Shown here: one piece after another, positions 43,495-51,821 of the stretch
Layout: each line of letters begins with the position of its first letter
Position numbering within the stretch: the first letter of the stretch is position 1
Source of the DNA: an uncultured Prevotella sp.
GTDB lineage: Bacteria; Bacteroidota; Bacteroidia; Bacteroidales; Bacteroidaceae
NCBI GenBank assembly: GCA_900550365.1
Contig: URRR01000006.1
Span: forward strand, 1-64,000
Length of the DNA stretch: 64,000 nt
Direction of reading: 5' to 3'
The notes under the pieces: model-generated
What the model was told of the DNA's origin: nothing
The model's database searches: none
The model's input: only the letters and a program-made list of their open reading frames with translations
Program-made: the position numbers and the translations under genes

Positions 43495-44561
43495 AGACAG
43501 AGCACATACTGATAATAAGGTTCTCGGCGCTGGGCGATGTGGCGATGACCGTACCCGTTGTCGACTCGCTCGCACGGCAATATCCTGACGTGAGGATAAC
43601 CATGCTCAGCCGCCCTTTTGCCCGTCCGTTCTTCGAGTACATGCCGCAGAACGTGGGATTTATGGAGGCTGACCTTAAGCATGAGTACTACGGGGTGAAA
43701 GGTCTCAATGCCCTTTACCGCCGGCTTACGGCAAAGAACTTCACCGCCATTGCCGATCTGCACAGCGTGTTGCGGTCAGACTATCTGCGGATGAGGTTCA
43801 ATATTGACCGTTATAAGGTAGCCCACATAGACAAGCACCGCTCTGAACGCAAGTTGCTTGTAAGTCAGTCAGACAAGCGTCTGTCACCTTTGCCGGCGTC
43901 ATTTGCCAATTACGCAGACGTGCTTGAGCGTCTCGGTTACCCTGTAAAGCTTGATTTCCGTTCGATATTTCCACCTGAAGGCGGTGACTTAAGCCGTCTT
44001 CCGGCTTCGTTCAACAGGCAGAAGGCTCCGGGAGAGGTATGGATAGGCATAGCTCCTTTTGCCGCCCATGCAGGCAAGATATATCCTCTGCCGCTTATGG
44101 AGGAGGCTGTCAGAAAGATAGCCGCGCGTCATCCGGGCTGTCGCCTGTTCCTTTTCGGCGGCGGAGCCAATGAGACCGAAGCTCTGAATGAGTGGAGTGT
44201 GAAGTTTGACAGATGTGTGAATGCTTCGGCACAGCTGGGCGGCATCGGCAGCGAACTTATCCTGATGAGTCATCTTGACGTAATGATTTCAATGGACAGC
44301 GCCAACATGCACATGGCCTCAATTACCGGAACGCCGGTAGTAAGCATATGGGGCGCTACGCATCCTTACGCCGGATTCATGGGCTGGAGACAGGAAATGA
44401 GTAATGTGGTGCAGGTAGACATGCCATGCCGGCCGTGCAGTATCTTCGGCAACAAGCCCTGTCTGAGGGGCGACTATCAGTGCCTGAAGAGCATTCCGCC
44501 TGAGGAAATAGTTGAAAGAGTTGACCTTGTGCTGTGCGGACGGCACGCGTCAAGGCGATAG
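43491..44561 (+). CDS. Family 9 glycosyltransferase (ADP-heptose/LPS heptosyltransferase-like)
   Basis: 356-aa GT-B enzyme of family 9. The N-terminal HILIIRFSALGDVAMTVPVVDSLARQYP is the family signature, followed by AIADLHSVLRSDYLRM. The donor half contains EVWIGIAPFAAHAGKIYPLPLM, CRLFLFGGGANETEAL and the C-terminal DVMISMDSANMHMASITGTPVVSIWGATHPYAGFMGW motif. It probably adds a sugar to LPS core. It starts within the DUF4254 stop (four-base overlap). A cysteine cluster near the end (MPCRPCSIFGNKPCLRGDYQCL) is common in this group. Confidence 0.92.
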   Translation: MKTEHILIIRFSALGDVAMTVPVVDSLARQYPDVRITMLSRPFARPFFEYMPQNVGFMEADLKHEYYGVKGLNALYRRLTAKNFTAIADLHSVLRSDYLRMRFNIDRYKVAHIDKHRSERKLLVSQSDKRLSPLPASFANYADVLERLGYPVKLDFRSIFPPEGGDLSRLPASFNRQKAPGEVWIGIAPFAAHAGKIYPLPLMEEAVRKIAARHPGCRLFLFGGGANETEALNEWSVKFDRCVNASAQLGGIGSELILMSHLDVMISMDSANMHMASITGTPVVSIWGATHPYAGFMGWRQEMSNVVQVDMPCRPCSIFGNKPCLRGDYQCLKSIPPEEIVERVDLVLCGRHASRR

Positions 44562-44602
44562 GATACCGCCATTTATTAATTATTAATTTAAAAGACAAGA
44601 TT

Positions 44603-44764
44603 ATGAAAAAGTACGTTTGTGAGACATGTGGTTATGTATATGACCCTGAAGTAGGCGATCCTGATAATGGAATAGCTCCCGGAACAGCCTTTGAAGACCT
44701 TCCCGAAGATTGGGTTTGCCCTCTCTGTGGTGTAGGTAAGGATGATTTTACCCCCGAAGAATAA
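44603..44764 (+). CDS. Rubredoxin
   Basis: 53-aa electron carrier with one Fe(Cys)4 centre. Ligands are Cys6/Cys9 (YVCETCGYVYD) and Cys39/Cys42 (WVCPLCGVGKDDF), both in the CxxCG form; GDPDNGIAPGTAFEDLPEDW is the standard central loop. The frame extends upstream to 44534, but the ATG at 44603, preceded by AATTTAAAAGACAAGATT, is the family start. It serves oxygen or peroxide detoxification in anaerobes, but no partner gene is adjacent. Confidence 0.96.
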   Translation: MKKYVCETCGYVYDPEVGDPDNGIAPGTAFEDLPEDWVCPLCGVGKDDFTPEE

Positions 44765-44844
44765 CAGTAATAGCTGATAAAAAGGCGGATGTTGCCGCTT
44801 CAGGTGGCAGCTCCCGTTGTCTTCGATAGGTTTAGTTTTAATCG

Positions 44845-44883
44845 CGGCCCCGTAATGATTGTTCATTGCGGGGCCGTTTCTTT
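44845..44883 (+). terminator. Terminator of rubredoxin
   Basis: CGGCCCCGTAATG (44845-44857) pairs with CATTGCGGGGCCG (44864-44876), one wobble pair, followed by TTTCTTT. Confidence 0.85.
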
Positions 44884-44910
44884 ATCGGTATGTCTGGTGT
44901 GTGGGCATGA

Positions 44911-44981
44911 TAAAAGGCAGGCAAGCAGACGCCAGGTCATGTCTCTCGACATTGCCGTTCCGTTCAGTCTGCTTGCCTGCC
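44911..44981 (-). terminator. Long-loop hairpin ending the small membrane-protein gene
   Basis: GGCAGGCAAGCAGAC (44916-44930) is perfectly complementary to GTCTGCTTGCCTGCC (44967-44981), loop 36 bases; on the minus strand it is followed by TTTTATC. Confidence 0.65.
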
Positions 44982-45023
44982 GTTGGTGTTCCCCTTATCG
45001 GTTGTTGTTTATTTCCTGCCTGC

Positions 45024-45218
45024 TTATCTGTCAAAGAAATAAGCGAAGATGCATGCTGCCGCAATGAGTATGACCAAAACGTATAAAACCCATTGTAAAA
45101 TCTGGGCGAATTTTTTGCGGTTCTTTGCGGCCATAAAACTTTTGTGTTTGAACACTTCAGACTCGTCAGTCTGGTCATAAGAGGTTTTTCTGTTCGCAAT
45201 CATAACTGTCTGCTTCAT
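45024..45218 (-). CDS. Small single-span membrane protein, unknown
   Basis: 64-aa protein with a charged N-terminal half (IANRKTSYDQTDESEVFKHKSFMAAKNRKK) and one C-terminal hydrophobic segment (FAQILQWVLYVLVILIAAACIFAYFF, residues ~38-62), giving an Nin tail-anchored arrangement. I recognise no family. Support as a gene: proper start with A-rich leader, a clear downstream hairpin on the same strand and the strong hydrophobic pattern. Function not assigned. Confidence 0.6.
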   Translation of the reverse strand: MKQTVMIANRKTSYDQTDESEVFKHKSFMAAKNRKKFAQILQWVLYVLVILIAAACIFAYFFDR

Positions 45219-45374
45219 TTCTGGTTTTTTATTTTACTTCAAATATGATGTATAACATGGCCTTTGAACAGTTTATATTCACTTGGATAATTATATGCAA
45301 AGACCTTGTTTATCTACACATCGGGTACTAAAGACTATGAATTCATTTTTGCAAATATAATACAAAAATGCATC

Positions 45375-45410
45375 GGGGGGGGTAAAAATGGACATTTTTT
45401 GCTATCTTTG
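45375..45410 (+). promoter_or_regulatory. Promoter with an 8-G tract upstream of the phosphatase gene
   Basis: TATCTTTG (45403-45410) is the -7 element. A run of eight G (45375-45382) lies 20 bp upstream, in the -33 region. Length change of this homopolymer could alter promoter strength; this is inference. Confidence 0.55.
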
Positions 45411-45439
45411 TAACGATTTTAACACTTTATTTTAAATCT

Positions 45440-46726
45440 ATGAACAAACTGTTTACACTTCTGCTGCTCTTTATCGTGACGCTTACGTCAGCCGCACAGC
45501 AGCCGCGGCAAGAGATTTCTGCCGACAAACGTCTTTCCGGAAGCAATCACCTTGCTTATCCCGGACCCGTGCAGCAGCGCCTTACGCCGGCTCCGAAGGG
45601 CTACCGTCCTTTCTATATAAGCCATTACGGGCGGCACGGCTCGCGTTACCTGATAGGGCAGGATGAGTATGACGTGCCCGTAAACGTGCTCGCACGTGCC
45701 GACAGCCTGGGCAAGCTGACGCCGCTTGGAGCTGACGTTCTGCGCCGCGCCCGCATGCTGAGGGCTGAGGCCAGAGGCCGTCTGGGCGAGCTGACACCCC
45801 TTGGAGCCGAGCAGCACAGGCAGATAGCCCGCCGCATGTACCGGCGTTTCCCTGAAGTGTTCAAGGGCGACGTTACCGTTGACGCCAAGAGCACGGTGGT
45901 CATCAGGTGCATACTCTCAATGGAGAATGAGTTGCAGGAGCTGTTGAGGCTCAATCCGAAGCTCATCATAAAACATGACGCAAGTGAGCATGATATGTAC
46001 TACATGAATCTTACAGATCCAGTGCTTAACGCCCGTAAGGTTCCGCGCAGGGCGCAGGTGGCGCTTGACGGTTTCAGCGCACGCCACGTAAGGTGCATGC
46101 CGTTGATGCAGAGGCTTTTCGCTGATGCTGATTATATAAAATATGAGGTTGACACGCTCGGCCTGGCCAGGCGTCTGTTCAAGCTGGCGTCTAACGTGCA
46201 AAGCTCGCCCCTTGGCGACAGTATTTCGCTGTATGATATCTTTACCGACGACGAGCTGTACGGCTATTGGCTGGCCGACAATGCCTCGTGGTATGTCGGT
46301 TACGGGGCTTGCCTGCTGAACGGAGCCACTCAGCCTTACTCTCAACGCAACCTTCTGCGCACGATAATACACGAGGCCGACAGATGCATTGCTCTTGAGC
46401 GCCCCGGCGCTACGCTGCGCTTCGGCCACGAGACTATGGTCCTGCCGCTTACCTGCCTGCTCGACATTAACGGCTACGGACTGTCTACTGACAATCTTGA
46501 CGAGCTGGAAAGCAAGGGATGGGTGAACTACAGGATATTCCCTATGGGTGCCAATATCCAGTTAGTGTTTTACCGCCGTAACCCGTCTGACGCTGATGTG
46601 CTCGTGAAAGTGCTGCTTAACGAGAACGAGGCTACGCTGCCGCTGCCTTCAGACCTTGCTCCATATTACCGCTGGAGCGACTTCAAGGAATTTTATCTGA
46701 ACAGACTTGACGCTTACAAGGAATAA
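45440..46726 (+). CDS. Histidine acid phosphatase family protein, Minpp/phytase-like
   Basis: 428-aa exported phosphatase. Signal peptide 1-19 (LTSAAQ). The catalytic RHGSR motif is at residues 65-69 (ISHYGRHGSRY), giving the nucleophilic His, and the proton-donor region is FGHETM near residue 329 (HE pair, like the HAE motif of multiple inositol-polyphosphate phosphatases). The layout of N-terminal RHGxR, long helical insertion (~150-250) and C-terminal HE fits branch 2 histidine phosphatases; Bacteroides homologues hydrolyse inositol hexakisphosphate. Substrate is inferred. It is preceded by its own promoter with a poly-G tract and stands alone. Confidence 0.85.
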   Translation: MNKLFTLLLLFIVTLTSAAQQPRQEISADKRLSGSNHLAYPGPVQQRLTPAPKGYRPFYISHYGRHGSRYLIGQDEYDVPVNVLARADSLGKLTPLGADVLRRARMLRAEARGRLGELTPLGAEQHRQIARRMYRRFPEVFKGDVTVDAKSTVVIRCILSMENELQELLRLNPKLIIKHDASEHDMYYMNLTDPVLNARKVPRRAQVALDGFSARHVRCMPLMQRLFADADYIKYEVDTLGLARRLFKLASNVQSSPLGDSISLYDIFTDDELYGYWLADNASWYVGYGACLLNGATQPYSQRNLLRTIIHEADRCIALERPGATLRFGHETMVLPLTCLLDINGYGLSTDNLDELESKGWVNYRIFPMGANIQLVFYRRNPSDADVLVKVLLNENEATLPLPSDLAPYYRWSDFKEFYLNRLDAYKE

Positions 46727-46760
46727 CGGTCAGGCGTTAAGGAAAAAGCTGCTGAAAGCT

Positions 46761-46871
46761 GATTGACCGTCTTTTGCCTTCCGAAAGGCCGTCAATCGCG
46801 AGCTGAAAGGCCGTCTTTTGCAGACCAAAAGACGGCCTTTTATAATGCGTTGAATATCAGATGGTTATGAG
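46761..46871 (+). repeat. Palindromic AAAAGACGGCC element, copy 5, with tail
   Basis: GACCGTCTTTTGCCTTCCGAAAGGCCGTCAATCGCGAGC, then AAAGGCCGTCTTTTG-CAGAC-CAAAAGACGGCCTTT (hairpin) and the tail GCGTTGAATATCAGATGGTTATGA. It follows the phosphatase stop by about 35 bp. The order matches copy 3 closely. Confidence 0.8.
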
Positions 46872-46954
46872 ACGTGCCGTAAACGGCTGCCGCTGAGCTC
46901 AGGTATTGGCGGTAAGAAAATGTAAAAATGATACATCTATCAGTAAAAAAGGTA

Positions 46955-46986
46955 TTGGCATAAAGCGTCAGTATTGTTAATTTTGC
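46955..46986 (+). promoter_or_regulatory. Promoter of the AhpD-cupin gene
   Basis: TTGG (46955-46958), 19-bp spacing and TAATTTTGC (46978-46986); leader to 47010 about 20 nt. Confidence 0.65.
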
Positions 46987-47009
46987 AACGTGAAACAATA
47001 CCTGAACGT

Positions 47010-48125
47010 ATGAAGACATTATGTAGAACAATGATTGCGGCGGCGCTGGCGGCGCTTGTCTGCAGTCCGATTAAAGCACAACAGAATATGGAAAACGTAC
47101 TTAACGAAAGGCAGCAGAGCATTGTTGCCATCTCATGTCTTGAGGCCAAGGGCGACATCGAGGGCCTGAAGACAGCTATCAACGAGGGTCTTGACGCCGG
47201 ACTTACCGTCAGTCAGATTAAGGAAGCCCTCTCTCAGCTTTACGCTTACACGGGTTTCCCGCGCAGCCTTAACGCCCTCGGCGCGCTGCAGAGCGTGGTG
47301 GAGGAGCGCAAGCAGCGCGGTGTTGCCGACCAGGAGGGCAAGGACGCTGACCCCGTGGCTGACGGATACGACGCCCTCAAGCAAGGCACCGAGGTGCAGA
47401 CAAAGCTCACCGGCAAGCCGTTCAACTATACCTTCGCGCCCGCTACCGACTATTATCTGAAGGCACACCTCTTCGGTGACATCTTCGCACGCAACAATCT
47501 GACCCACGCTCAGCGTGAGCTGGTTACCGTCAGCGCCCTTTCGGGGCTTGAGGGATGCGAGCCGCAGCTTAAGTCTCACGTGAGCGGAGCACGCAACATG
47601 GGCGTAAGCGATGCCGAGCTGCACTCTATTCCGGCCGTACTTGCCGCCAAGGTGGGCGAGCGTGAGGCCTGGCGCGCAGGTAAGGCGATAGCCGAGGTGT
47701 TCGGAGAGCAGTTTAATGAGGGCGAGCCTGTCAAGGACCCGATGTTCCCGAAGGGTGAGTCTAATACGGCATACGCCAAGTATTTCATCGGCGAGAGCTT
47801 CCTCGCTCCGCTCAGCACGGGCAAGGTGCCTGTGTCAAACGTAACCTTTGAGCCTCGTTGCCGTAATAACTGGCACATTCATCATAAGGGTATCCAGGTG
47901 TTAATCTGCGTCGGCGGAACCGGCTGGTATCAGGAGTGGGGCAAGCCCGCACGCCTTCTCAAGCCCGGAGACGTGGTTGAGATACCTGAAGGCATGAAGC
48001 ACTGGCACGGCGCAACGAAGGATAGCTGGTTCCAGCACGTCACGTTCACCGTTGCCGAAGAAGGCGCGTCGAACGAATGGCTCGAGCCGGTTACCGATGA
48101 AGAGTATGATAAGCTCGGGAGATAA
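47010..48125 (+). CDS. Carboxymuconolactone decarboxylase (AhpD-like)/cupin fusion, exported
   Basis: 371-aa protein with a signal peptide (MKTLCRTMIAAALAALVCSPIKAQ). Two AhpD/CMD-type helical domains follow: residues ~35-110 (LKTAINEGLDAGLTVSQIKEALSQLYAYTGFPRSLNAL) and ~135-230 (FGDIFARNNLTHAQRELVTVSALSGLEGCEPQLKSHVSGARNMGVS). Then comes a C-terminal cupin (~255-365: SNVTFEPRCRNNWHIHHKGIQVLICVGGTGWYQEWG...LKPGDVVEIPEGMKHWHGA), with metal-type histidines HIHH and HWH. The CMD modules lack the CxxC of true AhpD. The frame extends to 46974, but that lies in the promoter; 47010 is the start. Fusions of this type occur in Bacteroidota; the reaction is unknown. Confidence 0.87.
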   Translation: MKTLCRTMIAAALAALVCSPIKAQQNMENVLNERQQSIVAISCLEAKGDIEGLKTAINEGLDAGLTVSQIKEALSQLYAYTGFPRSLNALGALQSVVEERKQRGVADQEGKDADPVADGYDALKQGTEVQTKLTGKPFNYTFAPATDYYLKAHLFGDIFARNNLTHAQRELVTVSALSGLEGCEPQLKSHVSGARNMGVSDAELHSIPAVLAAKVGEREAWRAGKAIAEVFGEQFNEGEPVKDPMFPKGESNTAYAKYFIGESFLAPLSTGKVPVSNVTFEPRCRNNWHIHHKGIQVLICVGGTGWYQEWGKPARLLKPGDVVEIPEGMKHWHGATKDSWFQHVTFTVAEEGASNEWLEPVTDEEYDKLGR

Positions 48126-48139
48126 AGTGGTTTTTTAGT

Positions 48140-48297
48140 AGTTAAAAGTAGTAAAAAGGAGTTATCGCTCGTTTCACTCGCAGTAGTTAAAGGTCAAATG
48201 TCTTGCTGGTATCAGCCTACGCAAGCAAAAAAGCAAATGACTTTTAACTACTGCGAGTGAAACGAGCGATAACTCCTTCTAACTTCCTTTAACTACT
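48140..48297. repeat. Inverted-repeat element with ~38-bp arms
   Basis: AAGGAGTTATCGCTCGTTTC...AGTAGTTAAA (48157-48191) is the near-perfect inverted copy of 48244-48279, with a central region containing CAAATGTCTTGCT and AGCAAATG. It lies in the convergent gap between the AhpD-cupin gene and the esterase gene. Arms resemble the 110-bp repeat (GAAGTTATCACTCGCTTCGC) at 51846 and 61413. Confidence 0.75.
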
Positions 48298-48307
48298 TAT
48301 TCTTTTG

Positions 48308-49615
48308 TTATTTTAGATGCTTCAGCATCCATTTCATCTGTCCGTGTTCCGTTTCGTCAGACGTCCAGTGCTCGTTTATGGGAGTGATTAGCGCCTCCTT
48401 GGGGCACGTGAGAGTGTTCCATACGGCGTAAGAAGTTGTGGGCGGACAGGTGTTATCATTGTAACCCCACGTCATGTAGACGTCGGCGGTCACGTGGCGG
48501 GCGAAGTTCACCACGTCATAATACGCCATTGTGCGCATGTTCCGGTCGTTGAACATCCCCTTTACTTTATTGAAATGAGGGTATCCTCCGGTACGTCCGG
48601 CGCTGTAGGCGGCCATGTCTGAGAGGGCAGGATGGTTCACGATGCACTGCGTTACGCGGCGGTCAAGGCCGGCGGCGACTATCGCCAGCGCTCCGCCCTG
48701 GCTCCCTCCCTGCACTATTACGTTACGTCCGTCCCACTCAGGAAGACCCGTCAGCAGGTCAAGACAGCGTATAAGGGAGAGATAGACGCGCTTCATGTAG
48801 TAACGGTCGGGGTCGTCCAAGCCGTTATACAGGTATCCGTTCTCGCGCCCGTTGAATGCTTTTGTGATGTCGTCAAACGTTGATTTGGGCAGTCTCGGGT
48901 CCAGTCCGTGTATCTCCATCTCCATTCTTATGCATCCGTTCTCGGCATAATACTTATGGCGCAGCGGTTCCTTGATAGTCTTTATGCCGGCTCCGGGAGG
49001 GCAGAGCACCACCGGGCACTGCCCCTTCTGCGCGTTCCTGGGGTAGAAGAGATATGCGTAGACGCTCTGGTTCTGCTTGTTCAGCCTCACTTTCAAGAGG
49101 TAACAGTCCACCTTGTCGGTGCAATATTCCTCGGCTTTCTCCTTCGTATAGCTCAGCGGAACAGCCCTCATGTCGTCAATGTTCCTGTTCCAGAAGTCCA
49201 TGAAGTCGGCCGGTTCCTTAGTATATGGCCGTATCTTGTCCACAGAGAAGCCAACCTTTATGTGGTGTCCGTAAGCCTTTCCGTCAACCTCGGCTGTCAG
49301 ACGGAGGTCACGGAAGCCAGGAGTTTGCCTCGTTCCCATGTCTATTACGGCTCTGCCTTGTTTCAATTTGACCGTTCCTTTACGGTCAGACGGCAGTATG
49401 TCGTCGGCAATTTCATACTTCACTTCGGCGTCTCTCGGCACACCGTATTTATACAGTTGCACTTCGATACGCGCCTTTTCGCCCGTCTGGTAAAGCCAGT
49501 CGGCATGGTCGGGCACGGTAACCCACAGATAGTCTGAACGGTAAGGATAGTTCTCGGCAATGCCGTTTAGGCTTACGGCAACAGCCATAAGCAAGCTGAA
49601 TAGCAGTCGTTTCAT
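48308..49615 (-). CDS. Acetyl xylan esterase/cephalosporin-C deacetylase-like (CE7-type) hydrolase
   Basis: 435-aa exported alpha/beta hydrolase. Signal peptide 1-20 (LNGIAE), an N-terminal beta-rich segment of ~120 residues, then the AXE1-type domain: PADFMDFWNRNIDDMRAVP, YAYLFYPRNAQKGQCPVVLCPPGAG, the nucleophile elbow VIVQGGSQGGALAI (Ser at ~306), the acid region TADVYMTWGYNDNTCPP and the C-terminal His in DETEHGQMKWML. Such enzymes remove acetyl groups from xylan or other acetylated sugars in the periplasm. No other hemicellulose genes are adjacent, so the substrate is uncertain. Confidence 0.87.
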   Translation of the reverse strand: MKRLLFSLLMAVAVSLNGIAENYPYRSDYLWVTVPDHADWLYQTGEKARIEVQLYKYGVPRDAEVKYEIADDILPSDRKGTVKLKQGRAVIDMGTRQTPGFRDLRLTAEVDGKAYGHHIKVGFSVDKIRPYTKEPADFMDFWNRNIDDMRAVPLSYTKEKAEEYCTDKVDCYLLKVRLNKQNQSVYAYLFYPRNAQKGQCPVVLCPPGAGIKTIKEPLRHKYYAENGCIRMEMEIHGLDPRLPKSTFDDITKAFNGRENGYLYNGLDDPDRYYMKRVYLSLIRCLDLLTGLPEWDGRNVIVQGGSQGGALAIVAAGLDRRVTQCIVNHPALSDMAAYSAGRTGGYPHFNKVKGMFNDRNMRTMAYYDVVNFARHVTADVYMTWGYNDNTCPPTTSYAVWNTLTCPKEALITPINEHWTSDETEHGQMKWMLKHLK

Positions 49616-49669
49616 GATTTAAAGATTTGTTTTCGTATCTGCAAAAATACGAAATTTAATTAAGAATTA

Positions 49670-49905
49670 AGAGGGAAGAAGTAAGAAAAGGAGAAAAGTA
49701 GTAAGGAGAGAAGGAGTAAGTAGTAAGGAGAGAAGTGGTAAGTAGTAAGGAGAGAAGGAGTAAGTAGTAATGAGAAAGGGGAGAAAGAAGGAAGAAAAAG
49801 AGCCTGTTTTATTTGGCTTGGCATATTTTCTTAATTCTTCCTTCTTAACTCTTAATTTCTTTACTCCTTACTACTTTACTCCTTTTCTACTTTTTCTTAA
49901 TTCCT
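49670..49905. repeat. Long imperfect inverted repeat: purine arm, centre, pyrimidine arm
   Basis: Left arm 49660-49800 (GAATTAAGAGGGAAGAAGTA, then many GTAGTAAGGAGAGAAGGA), centre with TTTGGCTTGGCATA, right arm 49825-49912 (TTCTTAATTCTTCCTTCTTAACTC, TTTACTCCTTACTACTTT). Arms are complementary in pattern. It fills the gap between the esterase and AraC genes and touches the AraC stop. Confidence 0.7.
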
Positions 49906-50793
49906 TTACTTTCTGTATTCGTCAGGTGTACAGCCGGTTATTTTCTTGAAAACGGTGCTGAAACATCCCTTTGTGCAGAATCCGAGCAGTGACGATATTT
50001 CGTCGACAGGCTGGTCAGAGCCGATGAGCAGCTCCTTGGCCAGTTGTATGCGGCGCAGCTGAACGTACTCGCTGACGGTCTTGCCCGTCTCGTTTTTCAG
50101 CATGTCGTTAAGGTATTCGGCCGACATGTTGAGGCGCGGAGCCAGCCGTCCGGCCGTAGGCAGTCCCTTCGTTGCGGCCGTTCCGGAAGTGAAGTACTGG
50201 CTGATGAGGCCGTCGAGCGTGCTGATGGCCTCCACGTTGGCGTTGTGGCGGGTGATAAACTGGCGGTTATAGAAGCGGCGGCAGTAGTTAAGCAGCAGTT
50301 CTATCGACGTGCTGATAATGGTCTTGCTGTATTCATCTATGCCCCAGCACAGCTCGTCACTGATGCAGCCGAGACACCGCTTTATCACCTTCTCCTCACA
50401 ACACGAGATGTGGAGAGCCTCCTCCGGGCGGTACTTGAAGAACGAATACTCCTTCAGCCGCATGCCCAGCGGGGTGTACATGACAAGGTTAGGGTGGAAA
50501 ATCAGCATCTTGCCGTCGTTGGTAGAGAGGTCAACCTCCTTTGACGGCGTGATGAACAGCAGCGTGCCGTCAGAATAGTCATAGTACTTCTGGCCGTATT
50601 TGTCGCTGTCCTCGGCATGGTGCTTGAACACGATTGCATAACAGTCGGTCTTGATGTGGCTACGTTCGCACGGGGCCGACATGTCTATCAGGCTGACGAG
50701 CGGGTGCAGTGTCTCCTTGTGGTAGGCGCGGTTACACTCGCATACATAGTTGGTAGGTGTGCCTGACTGGCACATATCTCCTCTTGTCTTCAT
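49906..50793 (-). CDS. AraC-family regulator with unusually many cysteines
   Basis: 295-aa regulator: N-terminal ligand-type domain (~1-180) and C-terminal double helix-turn-helix (~195-295: LPTAGRLAPRLNMSAEYLNDMLKNETGKTVSEYVQLRRIQLAKELL and PVDEISSLLGFCTKGCFSTVFKKITGCTPDEYRK). It has 14 cysteines (8, 18, 20, 42, 51, 131, 132, 140, 143, 149, 171, 273, 277, 288); the paralogue next door has far fewer. Cys273, 277 and 288 lie in the second helix-turn-helix, where Ser/Gln/Met are usual. A redox or metal response is conceivable (inference). Tandem with the next AraC gene, 27 bp apart; target unknown. Confidence 0.85.
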   Translation of the reverse strand: MKTRGDMCQSGTPTNYVCECNRAYHKETLHPLVSLIDMSAPCERSHIKTDCYAIVFKHHAEDSDKYGQKYYDYSDGTLLFITPSKEVDLSTNDGKMLIFHPNLVMYTPLGMRLKEYSFFKYRPEEALHISCCEEKVIKRCLGCISDELCWGIDEYSKTIISTSIELLLNYCRRFYNRQFITRHNANVEAISTLDGLISQYFTSGTAATKGLPTAGRLAPRLNMSAEYLNDMLKNETGKTVSEYVQLRRIQLAKELLIGSDQPVDEISSLLGFCTKGCFSTVFKKITGCTPDEYRK

Positions 50794-50820
50794 CTGTCTG
50801 TGTTGTCAGTTACGGTGCTC

Positions 50821-51726
50821 TTACGCTTCAGTGCGTCGGTATTCGCTCGGCGTCATGCCTGTATAGCGCTTGAAATAGCGGTTGAAGTGCTGTGAATACT
50901 GGAATCCGAGGGCGTAGCTTATCTCGTTTACGGTCTTTGTTGTGCTGAGCAGCTGTTCCTTTGCCATGTCGATAATCTTGCCCTGGATGTATTCCTGTGG
51001 GGTGCGTCCGGTCTCTTTTTTGATAAGGTCGCCGAAGTAATTGGGCGACAGAAAACATTTCTCGGCGAAATATTTCACTGTTGGCAGTCCGTTGACAGCT
51101 GCCGTGTTGCCTTGGAAATACGTGTCAAGCTCGTTCTCAAAGCGGCTCAGAATGTCGCGGTTGGCCACTTTGCGGGTGATAAACTGGCGCTCGTAGAACC
51201 TCATGCAGTAGTCGAGCAGCAGCTCGATGTTGCGGCAAATCAGCTTCTTGCTGTGCCCGTCAATGGGTCTGTTTATCTCTATCTTAATCTTTTCTATGCA
51301 GTCCTTGTATATTTCTTTTTCCTGTTCAGACAGGTGGAGAGCCTCGCGTGACGAATAAGAGAAGAACGAGTACTGCTTGATTTCATGTCCGAGCGACGTG
51401 CCGCGGATAAGGTCCGGATGAAACAGCAGTCCGATGGCGTTGGGCTTGAAGTCCGGTCTGAGCTTGAAACTCACCACCTGACCGGGAGCAAAGCTCGTTA
51501 CCGTGCCTTCCTGATAGTCGTAAGGCATGCGCCCGTAAGTGATGTCTCCGCAGTAGGTCTGCTTCAGAAAGAGGGCGTAAACGCCGTAGTTGATGGTCGT
51601 CTCGCCACGGAAGGGGTAGTGCTCAAGGTCTTTTTCGTTGACGACAGTCACCAGAGGGTGCCTTGTCTCGATGCCCATTACCCTGTTGTAGTCGTCGATA
51701 GAGTCAATTCTTATTATCTTTTCCAT
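50821..51726 (-). CDS. AraC-family regulator (paralogue of the neighbour)
   Basis: 301-aa regulator with the same architecture as the gene at 49906: N-terminal sensing part (ETRHPLVTVVNEKDLEHYPFRGETTINYGVYALFLKQTYCGDITYGRMPYDYQEGTV), shared middle segment (IELLLDYCMRFYERQFITRKVANRDILSRFE) and C-terminal helix-turn-helix pair (SPNYFGDLIKKETGRTPQEYIQGKIIDMAKEQLL and TVNEISYALGFQYSQHFNRYFKRYTGMTPSEYRRTE). The pair arose by tandem duplication. In Bacteroidota such regulators often sit next to oxidoreductase genes; none is adjacent here. Confidence 0.88.
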   Translation of the reverse strand: MEKIIRIDSIDDYNRVMGIETRHPLVTVVNEKDLEHYPFRGETTINYGVYALFLKQTYCGDITYGRMPYDYQEGTVTSFAPGQVVSFKLRPDFKPNAIGLLFHPDLIRGTSLGHEIKQYSFFSYSSREALHLSEQEKEIYKDCIEKIKIEINRPIDGHSKKLICRNIELLLDYCMRFYERQFITRKVANRDILSRFENELDTYFQGNTAAVNGLPTVKYFAEKCFLSPNYFGDLIKKETGRTPQEYIQGKIIDMAKEQLLSTTKTVNEISYALGFQYSQHFNRYFKRYTGMTPSEYRRTEA

Positions 51727-51821
51727 ATCCGCTCGCTTTGTCTTTTATCAACGGCAAAGATAAGATTTATTTCCAACACATGCTGTACATTTATTACAGA
51801 TTTTGTTACCGGAATTACTTT

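Noticed and set aside
46974..47009. Upstream extension of the AhpD-cupin gene
   Set aside because: The extra codons overlap the -7 box, and the signal peptide begins at the 47010 ATG.
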